This document shows positions 1 through 8,234 of a stretch of DNA of 26,958 bases, piece by piece. Origin of the DNA: a virus; IMG/VR virus record IMGVR_UViG_3300030099_005191, positions 1-26,958 of that record, one strand, 5' to 3'. The position numbers were made by a program, and so were the translations under genes. Numbering within the stretch: position 1 is the first letter of the stretch; each line of letters begins with the position of its first letter. The notes under the pieces were generated by a model. It worked only from the letters and a program-made list of their open reading frames with translations. It was not told the origin of the DNA and ran no database searches.

Positions 1-1131
1 AACTAACTCATCTTCTTTAGTAACTGTGTCTGTACCTTTTCTAACCTCAACGTGTTGAACTTCTCTGTTATCAATTCTAAAACCTCTAACATATGCTAAA
101 CCTGGACCTATATCTACTGAAAGTAAATCATTATTACCTCCAGATCCAGAAGCAAACACACCATTATTATTTCCTGATTTTAAATGTTCTCTAACTCTTA
201 TTTTATTACCAGTTACAATGTAGTCACCACTCTCTTCAAATGTTCTATTTGCCATAGCATCACCAAGAATATTATACTTTGGCTCATTTCCTAACATAGT
301 TAAGAAACCATTTTTAATTCTTAGAATCTCAACAAAATCTGTTGTAGCAGTATCTGTTAATGCAAATTTAGTTATTGTCGGAGTAATAGTTAATCTGTTT
401 GCACCAGGAGCTGTAAAATTGTAAGCACCTTGTGCTGGATCCAATAATGTAGTATCTGTATTACTTGTTGTAATACTTTCTGTTAAATTAAAACCTATTT
501 TAAAGTTAGCTGTATTTGAATTATATTCTCCAACTATTATACTTGATTCTGGAGTCTTAATAAAGTGATCTTTAGCATATATAATACCTTCACCTAGTGT
601 TACTCTACTACCAATACCAAATGCAGCAGATGAAATAACATTAGCTGTCTGTCCGTTATTAGCTGTTAATTTTTCTCCAAGTGTAAATGTTTTACTTGTT
701 TTATTTGTACCAGAACCTGTATACTGAACATATAATGTTTTTGTTCCTGGAGTATTAGCTTCACTACCAAACTTTGTTCCAACTACAACAGCTTTAACTC
801 CACTAGTACCACCAGTTAGTTCTGTACTGTTTAACAATGTTAAGTTAGCAGTAGCACCATTAGATTGGTTATCTCTAATTCTTACAAATGGTACATCTTC
901 ATCATAGTTTAAATCAACTCCTCTAACAACAGTACCTTCTTTGAAAACATGTTCTGCAAATCTATCTATTTGGTTTTGCAACATAGATTGCATTTGAGTT
1001 AATTCTCTAGCTTGTACAGCTAGACCTGGTCTATAAAGTAATCTGTAAAAATTCTTACTTTCATCAAAATCGTCGTAGTATGGATCTACATTTAAACTTG
1101 TTTTTAATGATTGTGTATTTGCTATTGCCAT
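1..1131 (-). CDS. DUF4815-type tail/baseplate structural protein (partial)
   Basis: The frame is open from an ATG at 1131 to the window edge, giving 377 codons with the C terminus missing. The N-terminal part, with ESKNFYRLLYRPG followed by VQARELTQMQ, has the hallmark of the DUF4815 family of marine phage virion proteins (recognised from memory). These are usually encoded next to baseplate wedge genes and annotated as tail-fibre or baseplate-associated. The visible remainder is beta-rich and Asn/Thr/Gly-rich, as in neighbouring tail proteins. It starts one base after the stop of the gp8-like gene, so it is the last visible cistron of the leftward baseplate operon. A role in fibre attachment or the outer baseplate is inferred from family and position. 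No enzymatic motif is seen. Confidence 0.75.
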   Translation of the reverse strand, partial: MAIANTQSLKTSLNVDPYYDDFDESKNFYRLLYRPGLAVQARELTQMQSMLQNQIDRFAEHVFKEGTVVRGVDLNYDEDVPFVRIRDNQSNGATANLTLLNSTELTGGTSGVKAVVVGTKFGSEANTPGTKTLYVQYTGSGTNKTSKTFTLGEKLTANNGQTANVISSAAFGIGSRVTLGEGIIYAKDHFIKTPESSIIVGEYNSNTANFKIGFNLTESITTSNTDTTLLDPAQGAYNFTAPGANRLTITPTITKFALTDTATTDFVEILRIKNGFLTMLGNEPKYNILGDAMANRTFEESGDYIVTGNKIRVREHLKSGNNNGVFASGSGGNNDLLSVDIGPGLAYVRGFRIDNREVQHVEVRKGTDTVTKEDELV

Positions 1132-2673
1132 CTAAAATCCTATTATTATCTTGTAATTCTCAATTTGTTCTGTTGCTCTTGTAATTGGTGATCTATTTTC
1201 AATATACAAAACATCTCCGTTATAAAATAATAAGTCACTATTAGCCGAAGGTTTAATAGTAGCTTTTTTACCAGAAGTAGATCCAGTTATTTGTTCATTA
1301 TTCTGGAACCTTCCTGTTATATTTATCACTCTAAGCGTGCCTGCCGTGTTAGCTGCATTACTATTTGCAAAACTAACTACATTACCAGTAGCACCACTTG
1401 TACCACCAGTTATTAATTCATCTGCATTAAAGTCTCCAGTTGCACCAGTAAGAGTCATTCTTGTTGTCATATCAAAATTAATTGTATTAGCAACTGATCC
1501 ATTAGCTAATATTGGATCCTTAATAAGACCAAAAGTTCTTATATTGTTCTCTAAAGGAAGTGTACCTGATTCTGTTCCACTAAATTCAGAAGTAAGCATA
1601 ACAAAACTTCCACCTAATTCTTCTCTTGCATTCTTTCCATGTCCATTTCTTGGACTTATAATTGCTCTTGCAGTTGCACTATTACCATGGGAAGAGTTAG
1701 CTGTAATAGTTACAGTAGCGTTAGAATAATTAACTCCAGAACTAATAATATTAACATAATTAACAGCTCCATTACTAGCTACTACATTAGAGTAAGCAAG
1801 TGTTCCTGTTCCATCACCAGTTACTGTGACTTTTGGACTTACAATATATCCACTTGATGTATTAGGAGCGGTTGTAAATGCATTATTTACTGTTACAGTT
1901 CTTGATACTCCTGCATATCTAGTTATTTCTCTAATCAATCCAGCACCTTTACCTGAAGTAATATAAATTGTACTTCCTACATAAACTGAATCGTTAGCAC
2001 TTGCCGTGTTAGCTAAAGAAAATGAAGCTCCATTTGATACACTAGCAAACTGACCATTAGTAGTAAAGTAACCTCTACCTCCAGCTGTTACTTTTACAAT
2101 ATTGATTGCACCATTTACAGATGCTTGTTGAGTTGAAAATTGAGCTGATCCATCATTAGCTGTTAATACTTTTACTGGAATATATTGATCAGTAACAAAC
2201 TTACCATCATCTGCACCCGATACTGTATACATATACTTCCACTGATAGCCATCAGCTGTTTCTGTTATTCCTGTCGAAGTACCTGTTGGTTGAACTGTTG
2301 AGTTTGCATTTTTATTATTAAATAAACATTTATATACGTTTCTATCAGTTGTATAAACATAAAAAGTATTAGCATACAAGTTAGAATCTTCGTTATCATA
2401 TGCTGCATACAATACATTATTAGACCAGTTGTATCTTTTCAATGCATATGTAATATCAGTTTCAGCTAGTTTTTTAGCAGCTAACATTTGTTTGTAAATA
2501 TTATAGTCGTCGTTTTGAGTATCACTAACAGGTGCTGTTACAACTGAATCATTTGCATAAGGACCAGGTCTTCCAACAAACATATAAAGTCTAGATGGTG
2601 ATGCTTCACTTACCGATTCAAATATTTGATCCGCAATGTAATAAGCAAATCTTTTGGTCACATGTGCAGTCAT
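1132..2673 (-). CDS. gp8-like baseplate wedge subunit
   Basis: A 513-aa protein. Its N-terminal ~170 residues resemble the gp8 baseplate wedge family of marine T4-like phages: a conserved start (FAYYIADQIFE), then SRLYMFVGRPGPY, then a YAAYDNED / FYVYTTDRNVYKCLFNN / DGYQWKYMYTVSG series. It is longer than T4 gp8 (about 334 aa). The extra C-terminal part is made of Gly/Thr/Asn-rich beta repeats, including recurring ITGGTSGATG/ITGSTSGKKA-type units, which probably form an elaborated outer domain. It lies between a fibre-like gene (9-bp gap) and the DUF4815 gene (adjacent), in the order expected after gp25, gp6 and the gp7-position gene. The family call rests on N-terminal motifs and synteny. 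The C-terminal half could instead be a fibre-docking domain. Confidence 0.65.
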   Translation of the reverse strand: MTAHVTKRFAYYIADQIFESVSEASPSRLYMFVGRPGPYANDSVVTAPVSDTQNDDYNIYKQMLAAKKLAETDITYALKRYNWSNNVLYAAYDNEDSNLYANTFYVYTTDRNVYKCLFNNKNANSTVQPTGTSTGITETADGYQWKYMYTVSGADDGKFVTDQYIPVKVLTANDGSAQFSTQQASVNGAINIVKVTAGGRGYFTTNGQFASVSNGASFSLANTASANDSVYVGSTIYITSGKGAGLIREITRYAGVSRTVTVNNAFTTAPNTSSGYIVSPKVTVTGDGTGTLAYSNVVASNGAVNYVNIISSGVNYSNATVTITANSSHGNSATARAIISPRNGHGKNAREELGGSFVMLTSEFSGTESGTLPLENNIRTFGLIKDPILANGSVANTINFDMTTRMTLTGATGDFNADELITGGTSGATGNVVSFANSNAANTAGTLRVINITGRFQNNEQITGSTSGKKATIKPSANSDLLFYNGDVLYIENRSPITRATEQIENYKIIIGF

Positions 2674-2682
2674 TTAATCTCC

Positions 2683-3561
2683 TTAGATAGCGCCACTATC
2701 TTTAATAACAATGTTACCCTTCATGTTTGAAGGATGTGATGAACAAACATATGTGTATGAGTTATTAGCAGAAGAAGATATTGTATGTGGTATTTGCCAA
2801 TATAACACACCTTCCATTTTACCCAATGCACTTGCTCCTGTACTTATTGTACCTGTTTTTGAAACATGAATCAACGTATTAGAATAATAATTTGTTCCTG
2901 AACTGCCACTTCTTATATGAAAAGGATGCCCTCCATTCAAACCATTCAAATCAAAAGCAATAGTTGTTTCATTTCTAACTGTAAGTTGAGGATTATTTCC
3001 AGCAGCACCTCCAATACCAAATCCCATGTTAGAAACAAGATATGCTTGAGATCCATTTGCAGAAATATCATATGTTACTGCTGCACCATAATTTGGAACT
3101 GTATCATAACTCTTACCACTATTAACTATAGAATATGCATTAGATACTTGAGCTCTATCAGAAACTAAAGTTCTTATAGCGTTATTAGTCTGTATTAAAT
3201 TTGTGTTTATTAAAGCTAATCTTGTGTTGTTATTAGCTAATGCAGCTAAAGAAACAACATTGGCAACTTCAGCTCTTTTTGCTATTGCACTATTTGTATT
3301 AGCTAAAGCAGCAAGTGAAGCAACATTAGCAACTTTTGCATATAAATTTAGTCTAGTATTGATATCAGAATTAGCTGCATATGTTGCTATTGCATAAGCA
3401 TTTGAAACCAGTGTTCCTGTATTAGCAGCTATGGTTGTTCCATCACCTAATGCGTTATATACTTCTGTAAAATTATCATTGACTTTATCACCACCTGCAC
3501 GAATCGTGTCACCACTTCCATCATTAGCACTTGAGCCTAATCCTATCGATTGTTTTGCCAT
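2683..3561 (-). CDS. Tail-fibre-like virion protein with cupredoxin-like C-terminal domain
   Basis: A 292-aa protein. Residues 5-40 carry the motif IGLGSSANDGSGDTIRAGG followed by KVNDNFTEVYNALG, a common N terminus of marine phage fibre/appendage proteins. Residues 75-125 contain two copies of a VANV-x-SLAALAN repeat, likely a coiled or trimeric rod. The C-terminal ~90 residues look like a cupredoxin: His212/His215 in GGHPFHI, then C273-x2-H276-x3-M280 followed by KGNIVI, matching the His/Cys/His/Met pattern of a type 1 copper site. Such CxxH-containing C-terminal domains recur in marine phage structural proteins. Whether this one binds copper is not shown. It has its own TATAAATA late promoter and an AAGG Shine-Dalgarno sequence 5' of the ATG. 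It sits between the gp7-position and gp8-like genes, so it is probably an attached fibre or spike. Confidence 0.65.
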   Translation of the reverse strand: MAKQSIGLGSSANDGSGDTIRAGGDKVNDNFTEVYNALGDGTTIAANTGTLVSNAYAIATYAANSDINTRLNLYAKVANVASLAALANTNSAIAKRAEVANVVSLAALANNNTRLALINTNLIQTNNAIRTLVSDRAQVSNAYSIVNSGKSYDTVPNYGAAVTYDISANGSQAYLVSNMGFGIGGAAGNNPQLTVRNETTIAFDLNGLNGGHPFHIRSGSSGTNYYSNTLIHVSKTGTISTGASALGKMEGVLYWQIPHTISSSANNSYTYVCSSHPSNMKGNIVIKDSGAI

Positions 3562-3577
3562 CTTTTTTCCTTAATCC

Positions 3578-3585
3578 TATTTATA
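3578..3585 (-). promoter_or_regulatory. T4-type late promoter, TATAAATA
   Basis: A perfect TATAAATA octamer on the minus strand, 16 nt before the ATG of the fibre-like gene (2683..3561). The expected start, about 6 nt downstream, leaves a short leader containing an AAGG Shine-Dalgarno sequence. It overlaps the terminal codons of the preceding gene by about 1 bp at the spacer edge, so it allows internal late transcription within the baseplate operon. Confidence 0.7.
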
Positions 3586-5289
3586 TTAAATTACATCAAA
3601 AGTTGTATTAGCTGTATCAAACGTTAATGCAGTACTATCAAAATTAACAGATATACTTGAAGTTGTTGAAACATTACTTGTTACAGCTGTGACTTGTGTA
3701 ATAACACTTTTTTGACTTACTTCACCAAATAATTTAGTTCCAGCAGGATGTACTAAATCGTCAACAAATTGTTTGTATTGTCTTACCATATTGTTAGATC
3801 TAATAACATAACTATACACTTGGTAAAAGAAATTATCTTGTAATCTGTTATTCCATGATAAGAAACCTTTTGTATCTATGTACTTACCTTCATATGATCT
3901 AAGACCAGTGATTTCTGCTGTACCAGTTGCATTAGATGTAGGTACTCTACTATTATTAAGTAACTGTAATGTCTCATACTTGTTAAAACCTGAACCTTTG
4001 TTAGATCCAACTGTAACTGTTTTAACACCACCAGGTAAATGTTCAACAGTAAATACTGCATTTTCACCTTTGATACCACCAGCACCATCAGATATTCCTT
4101 CACTAGCAACATCTCTATTAAATGCAGAAACAGATGGTAGTGGATTATAATTATAACCAAATGAAGTTTGATATATTGAATTAATAGTTCCAACAGTTAC
4201 ATTAGCTAAAGTTAAAGCATCAACTAATCTACTAAAACAATTAGCTTGTGCTAAGTTAGCATTCAATGCCGTAGTATTTCCACCTAAAGCTGCAAAGGCT
4301 GTGTTAGTTGTAGAATTAGAAACTCCACCTGTAACATTCAATGGTACATCTCTTAATGAATTTATTTTTTCTGTGTTAATCCTTAACACTTCTGTATTCT
4401 TAATTGTTTGAACATATGCACCAGCACCTATACCTCCTGATGATGTATTAGGTGTTACAGATATTGGAGTATTTGCAAAATAACCAGACCCTCCGTTTGC
4501 TAAATTTATTCTTATAGCACTAAAGTTATCAGTTTCAGCTACTATACCTTCTGCATCAGTTAAGTTAACATCACTTGTTAAATTTAAACTATCTCCTAAT
4601 TGATATCCAGCTCCTTTATTAATCACTTCAACACTAAGTAAAGGACCTGTAACATTATAAATTGTAGCATTTACTGAGTTCGCCGTATTTCTGACTAATT
4701 CTAAATCTTCAAATGTTCCATCAATATTACTAAGAAACATTTCTTTAACTAAAAATCCAGATTCAAACGTCTGTGTAATTCTTTCAACTTTAGCCGTAGC
4801 TCCTGAAGAAATTCCAGTTATATTTTGTCCTAATAATAATTCTGTATTACCTACAACTGGATCACCAACTCTAATACTATTTTCTTGGATCCATCTACCA
4901 TCTGAAGCTCTAAGAATACTATCACCTGGATCATAAATTGTAATGTCTTCGTTATATAGTGCTCTAAATAATAACTGATAACTTTTTTCACTTCCTCTTG
5001 ATCTATAAAAATCTTTAGCTCTCTTAACTAATATTTTTTGATCTGCTGTTAATGTTTTTGGAAAAGATGGTAATAGTTCTCTTTTAATATATTCAATATA
5101 TTTTTCAACTGAAGTATCAATATCTTGATAGCTTTCAAGACTTCTTGTAACTTCAATTACATTATTACCTTGTTCTAAAAACTCGTAATAACCTTCAATA
5201 AATTTTTGGAAAAGAGGAGCATCCTCTCTGATAAAATCAGGTAGTTGAGTCTTTACTAAAGGTGAGACTTTTTTTGAGATAGAAGACAT
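3586..5289 (-). CDS. Baseplate wedge protein in the gp7 position
   Basis: A 567-aa protein with a recognisable marine T4-like virion N terminus: SPLVKTQLPDFIRED, then FQKFIEGYYEFLEQ, and KRAKDFYRSRGSEKSYQLLFRALYNEDITIYDPG around residues 90-125. The rest is beta-rich with repeated Gly-Gly/Asn-Thr elements. In T4 the order is 6-7-8. Here the gene follows gp6 with a TAATG overlap and precedes the fibre-like and gp8-like genes, so it occupies the gp7 slot, although it is about half the length of T4 gp7 (about 1032 aa). I cannot confirm gp7 homology from motifs alone. A structural baseplate role is well supported by context and by similarity to unnamed cyanophage/pelagiphage virion proteins. Confidence 0.6.
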   Translation of the reverse strand: MSSISKKVSPLVKTQLPDFIREDAPLFQKFIEGYYEFLEQGNNVIEVTRSLESYQDIDTSVEKYIEYIKRELLPSFPKTLTADQKILVKRAKDFYRSRGSEKSYQLLFRALYNEDITIYDPGDSILRASDGRWIQENSIRVGDPVVGNTELLLGQNITGISSGATAKVERITQTFESGFLVKEMFLSNIDGTFEDLELVRNTANSVNATIYNVTGPLLSVEVINKGAGYQLGDSLNLTSDVNLTDAEGIVAETDNFSAIRINLANGGSGYFANTPISVTPNTSSGGIGAGAYVQTIKNTEVLRINTEKINSLRDVPLNVTGGVSNSTTNTAFAALGGNTTALNANLAQANCFSRLVDALTLANVTVGTINSIYQTSFGYNYNPLPSVSAFNRDVASEGISDGAGGIKGENAVFTVEHLPGGVKTVTVGSNKGSGFNKYETLQLLNNSRVPTSNATGTAEITGLRSYEGKYIDTKGFLSWNNRLQDNFFYQVYSYVIRSNNMVRQYKQFVDDLVHPAGTKLFGEVSQKSVITQVTAVTSNVSTTSSISVNFDSTALTFDTANTTFDVI

Positions 5290-7169
5290 TAGTAATATGT
5301 TCCTGATACACCTGAAGTTGTTCCTGTTGAAGTTGTTCCAGTAAAGGCAGTAGTAATAGTTGTTGTAGATCCTGATGTAGTTGCAGTTGTAACTCTACTT
5401 TCTACTGCTCCAGTTTCGTTATTAATTACAGTAACACTGGTACCAGATAATAAAATAATATTATTTCTAACTGTATTAATATCATTAATATCAGGCTTTG
5501 CAGTTAATTCTATGCTTGATGTGCTTGTTATGTTAACATTGTTTAATGTAATTAATCCTGTTGCATAATTTACTGTTCCAGCATCATTACTTACATATTG
5601 TCTAATATTATTGTCTCCAAGATAGTAAAGCCTTAATACACCAAATCCATTATCATCTATAAATGTTGTTTGATTATTAAATGTAAATCCTGTACTGTTT
5701 ACTGCATTTAAATGACCAGCATGTGGATGATGTATTGCATTATTAAAAGCAAAGTTATATGTTGTTGCTGTTCCGGTATTAGGAGTAAATCTTTTCATCA
5801 TAGTATATGTTGATCTAGAACTAACTATACTTACATCTGCTTCAGATACAGCTTTAACAAATACACTTTCTCTAAACCCTTTATCAAATAAACTTAGTTC
5901 TTTAGTTTCAAAATTAGTGATTGCATTTTGTACTTTAGTGTTTATAGCTCCAGCATCTAGATTAGTTGCTGCTACATTATAATTAACAGATACATTTGGT
6001 ATAACATATAAAAATGAAGCATCAACAAATTCTGGTTCAACTGAAACCATATTTCTAGTTCTTAAAATATCTTTAAGTTCACTTTTTCTTTGATCAGATA
6101 ATAAATTACCTTCATTTGGTTTTGCTGCAATATAAACTTTACCATATATTGGAGGATTATTTTCTTCACCACCCCAAACATTTACAGCTTGTAAATCTGG
6201 TGCTTCAGCTAATAATAATCTTGAATAGTCATTTCTAACTACAGCTCTACCTTGTCTTTGGAAATTCTTTGGAGCATTAAATTTAATATTATCAATACTT
6301 TCAGCATTAGATCCTTGTCTAGCTGCTGTAGCAACAGTTACAGTAAAATTGGATTGTCCTCCTAAAGTAGGTGGAGATACAAAATTGTTAGCTCCATTTG
6401 TTATTGATCCGTTTACTACTCTATAATTTACTATAACTATATTTCCGTTATCTAATTGTTTTCCAAGTACATCATCTCCAAAAAGTAATTCATATTTTCC
6501 ATCTTCATTTTCTTGTATAAAGTAAACAGTACTTGTTGCTGAAACATCTGTTAAATCACTTGCTTGTGAAAAAGTTCTTAGTGATGAATTTGAACTACTT
6601 GTTTGTATACTTACTTTCAAACTTCTAGTATCAATATTATCATTTCCTAAAATATATCTTTGATTTGTTGTAGTATCAACCGTAATTCTTTCTTGTACTG
6701 GTTCACCTTCTTTAATTAAAATAGTATTTGCTTGATATCCTTCTGATTGAAGAAGTGTGTATGCTCTATCAGTTGTAAATTTGTATTCGATACCATCCAA
6801 AGACGAAGTAAATAAAGTATTAGATGCAATAGTAACACTTGCAACATTAGTAGATGGAGTTATAGTTATATCTAATGTAGCTTCAGCTCCTTTTGCAGAT
6901 GTTGGAGTATATCCTAACATTTTGGCTCTTGCTACAACGTTGTTTCTTAATTGTGCACTGTCTAAAAACATTTCATTAGTTGTCATATTAGTATAGACAG
7001 CATTGTAATATGTATTGTAAGCAAGAAGGTCTACTAAATGATTTAAACCACTACCTTCAAAATCATAATCTGTAAACTCAGGCTTAGCTTTCATAAAAGT
7101 AATTAAGTTACTTTTAATTGTGTTAAAATTTAATTCTGTAGCTCTTAAAACACTATTTGCAACAGCCAT
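5289..7169 (-). CDS. 6: Baseplate wedge subunit gp6-like
   Basis: A 626-aa protein. The N-terminal region (residues 10-95) has the conserved gp6/J-like series: LNFNTIKSNLITFMK, then DYDFEGSGLNHLVDLLAYNTYYNAVY, then NEMFLDSAQLRNNVVARAKMLGYTPTSAKGAEA. The middle part around residues 295-335 includes the FQRQGRAVVRNDYSRLLLAEAP stretch seen in this family. Family members form the inner baseplate ring that dimerises around the hub. The length is close to T4 gp6 (660 aa). The last ~45 residues are a Thr/Ser/Gly-rich low-complexity tail. It is coupled to gp25 upstream and the gp7-position gene downstream by one-base TAATG overlaps, which suggests stoichiometric translation. Confidence 0.88.
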   Translation of the reverse strand: MAVANSVLRATELNFNTIKSNLITFMKAKPEFTDYDFEGSGLNHLVDLLAYNTYYNAVYTNMTTNEMFLDSAQLRNNVVARAKMLGYTPTSAKGAEATLDITITPSTNVASVTIASNTLFTSSLDGIEYKFTTDRAYTLLQSEGYQANTILIKEGEPVQERITVDTTTNQRYILGNDNIDTRSLKVSIQTSSSNSSLRTFSQASDLTDVSATSTVYFIQENEDGKYELLFGDDVLGKQLDNGNIVIVNYRVVNGSITNGANNFVSPPTLGGQSNFTVTVATAARQGSNAESIDNIKFNAPKNFQRQGRAVVRNDYSRLLLAEAPDLQAVNVWGGEENNPPIYGKVYIAAKPNEGNLLSDQRKSELKDILRTRNMVSVEPEFVDASFLYVIPNVSVNYNVAATNLDAGAINTKVQNAITNFETKELSLFDKGFRESVFVKAVSEADVSIVSSRSTYTMMKRFTPNTGTATTYNFAFNNAIHHPHAGHLNAVNSTGFTFNNQTTFIDDNGFGVLRLYYLGDNNIRQYVSNDAGTVNYATGLITLNNVNITSTSSIELTAKPDINDINTVRNNIILLSGTSVTVINNETGAVESRVTTATTSGSTTTITTAFTGTTSTGTTSGVSGTYY

Positions 7170-7564
7170 TATCTTACTCTTTCTACAAATAAATCAAGCT
7201 GATCAACGTCAACTTGATTTCTTGCTCTAAATTTAATTGTTATTTCAATACCATGTTGATCTGGTACTTCTCTCACTAACACATCTATTAATTGAACCCT
7301 AGGCTCATGATTAGCTACTGCAAACTCTATATCATTTGCTATATCATCAGCAATATTTGTATCAAACTGTTCAAACAATCTTGATTTGATATCACTACCA
7401 AAATTTGGACTGTATGCTCTTTCAAATTTGTTAGTAAGTATAATATTTTTTAAGGACCTTTTAACTGCATCATTGTTAGTAAGAGTATTTAATTTTCTAG
7501 TCACTGGGTGTCTATCGAAAATTATATCAAAGTCTTTATATACTAAACTCTTTGGTACTGGCAT
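7169..7564 (-). CDS. 25: Baseplate wedge subunit gp25-like (GPW/gp25 family)
   Basis: A 131-aa protein, the same size as T4 gp25 (132 aa). It shows the gp25 signature: DFDIIFDRHPVT near the N terminus, DAVKRSLKNIILTNKFERAYSPNFG in the middle, then a helix and a beta-strand ending in IEITIKFRARNQ. gp25 is the sheath-like wedge component that nucleates the contractile sheath on the baseplate. It is followed by gp6 with a TAATG overlap. A good AGAGGA Shine-Dalgarno sequence precedes the ATG, and a late-promoter-like AATAAATA lies just upstream, so gp25 probably starts a late transcript covering the wedge genes. Confidence 0.9.
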   Translation of the reverse strand: MPVPKSLVYKDFDIIFDRHPVTRKLNTLTNNDAVKRSLKNIILTNKFERAYSPNFGSDIKSRLFEQFDTNIADDIANDIEFAVANHEPRVQLIDVLVREVPDQHGIEITIKFRARNQVDVDQLDLFVERVR

Positions 7565-7578
7565 TTTGTCCTCTTATC

Positions 7579-7586
7579 TATTTATT
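7579..7586 (-). promoter_or_regulatory. Late-promoter-like octamer AATAAATA
   Basis: A 7/8 match to TATAAATA on the minus strand, overlapping the stop of the 56-aa gene and 14 nt before the gp25 ATG, with the Shine-Dalgarno AGAGGA in between. A single octamer in an AT-rich genome can occur by chance; position is the main support. Confidence 0.45.
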
Positions 7587-7755
7587 AGCTATTTTTTAAT
7601 TCTTGTAGCTCTTTACGTCTTTCCTTACACAATTTAGATATTTCACTTAATGCTTTTCTAGCCCTTGTGCCAGCACTTTTATTACCAGCAACAGCTTTTT
7701 CATTTTCATTAGCATAAGTGTTGAAAAGACTTGTCAAAGTTTCATGTATATCCAT
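7585..7755 (-). CDS. Small histone H1/Hc1-like protein
   Basis: A 56-aa frame with ATG at 7755 and TAA at 7585. The sequence begins MDIHETLTSLFNTYANENEK, continues with the basic core GNKSAGTRARKALSEISKL and ends in a Lys/Arg-rich helix (KERRKELQELKNS). The pattern 'GNK-A-G-x-R-x-R-x-x-x-x-E-I/L-x-K-L' followed by a basic helix resembles the short N-terminal domain of Hc1-type bacterial histone H1-like proteins, and similar small proteins occur in marine T4-like phages (from memory). It may bind DNA or act as a virion or assembly factor; neither is shown. It lies between a lipoprotein and gp25 in the late tail operon. The Shine-Dalgarno sequence is weak (AGGATTG). Confidence 0.6.
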   Translation of the reverse strand: MDIHETLTSLFNTYANENEKAVAGNKSAGTRARKALSEISKLCKERRKELQELKNS

Positions 7756-7764
7756 TTTCAATCC

Positions 7765-7905
7765 TTATTTTAATTTAATATCACATTTACCTATACATTC
7801 AATATGATCATGATTAGGTAAGTCTTTGTATTCGTCATTAGACATTAATGATGAGCAACTTGATAATACAAGTGCTAATAATCCTAATATAAATCCTTTT
7901 ATCAT
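7765..7905 (-). CDS. Small predicted lipoprotein
   Basis: A 46-aa protein with a lipoprotein signal: a short basic start (MIKG), the hydrophobic stretch FILGLLALVL, then the lipobox L-S-S-C. The mature part is about 29 residues, with two more cysteines (IECIGKC). The ATG at 7905 is chosen because an AAGGA Shine-Dalgarno sequence lies directly upstream and the signal peptide starts there; an upstream in-frame ATG at 7968 would add 21 unrelated residues and overlap the PAAR gene. A CATAAATA late element precedes it. It could be an outer-membrane spanin (Rz1-like) or a superinfection-exclusion lipoprotein. No i-spanin partner is evident next to it, so the role is unassigned. Confidence 0.6.
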   Translation of the reverse strand: MIKGFILGLLALVLSSCSSLMSNDEYKDLPNHDHIECIGKCDIKLK

Positions 7906-7922
7906 TTTTTTTTCCTTTCTGT

Positions 7923-7930
7923 TATTTATG
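7923..7930 (-). promoter_or_regulatory. Late-promoter-like octamer CATAAATA
   Basis: A 7/8 match to TATAAATA in the 28-bp gap between the PAAR stop and the lipoprotein ATG (7905), followed by the AAGGA Shine-Dalgarno sequence. Position and spacing fit a late promoter for the lipoprotein/Hc1-like/gp25 genes. Confidence 0.5.
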
Positions 7931-7933
7931 TTA

Positions 7934-8224
7934 TTATCCCGCAAAAACGTTTTCACTACCTTGAGCAATAGATGTACATTTTATCAACCCATCTCCAACT
8001 CTTCCAGCTCCTAATCCATTAATAAAAACTGAACTTGAACCTGACTTAACAGGACCTACATGTGCTGGACACAAATCTCCTTTAGGAAATAAATGGACGG
8101 TGTTTATATCGCCTTGTCTTACTGCTGGTCTTGTATTTACAAAAACATCTGAAGAGCCTGTTGCTCTCACCATACCACTACAGTGTGGTACATCTAAATC
8201 TCCTATTCTTGATATTGCTGGCAT
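7934..8224 (-). CDS. PAAR-domain spike tip protein
   Basis: A 96-aa PAAR-repeat protein that caps the central spike of contractile tails. Visible features are the opening AISRIGDLDVPHCSGMV, the PAAR-type GDINTVHLFPKGDLCPAHVG segment, and the second half SGSSSVFINGLGAGRVGDGL ending ..TSIAQGSENVFAG. The His and Cys residues (His and Cys near residues 13-14, plus C and H in LCPAH, and C in KCTS) are the usual metal ligands at the tip. The ATG at 8224 is preferred because AGGAG lies 8 nt upstream and the domain starts immediately; the longer frame from 8269 overlaps the preceding gene. T4 gp5.4 is the functional counterpart, attached to the gp5 beta-helix encoded upstream here. Confidence 0.88.
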   Translation of the reverse strand: MPAISRIGDLDVPHCSGMVRATGSSDVFVNTRPAVRQGDINTVHLFPKGDLCPAHVGPVKSGSSSVFINGLGAGRVGDGLIKCTSIAQGSENVFAG

Positions 8225-8234
8225 TTTTTTTCTC

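Noticed and set aside
3876-4193. Overlapping minus frame inside the gp7-position gene
   Set aside because: Leu/Ile-rich shadow of the real frame in AT-rich DNA.
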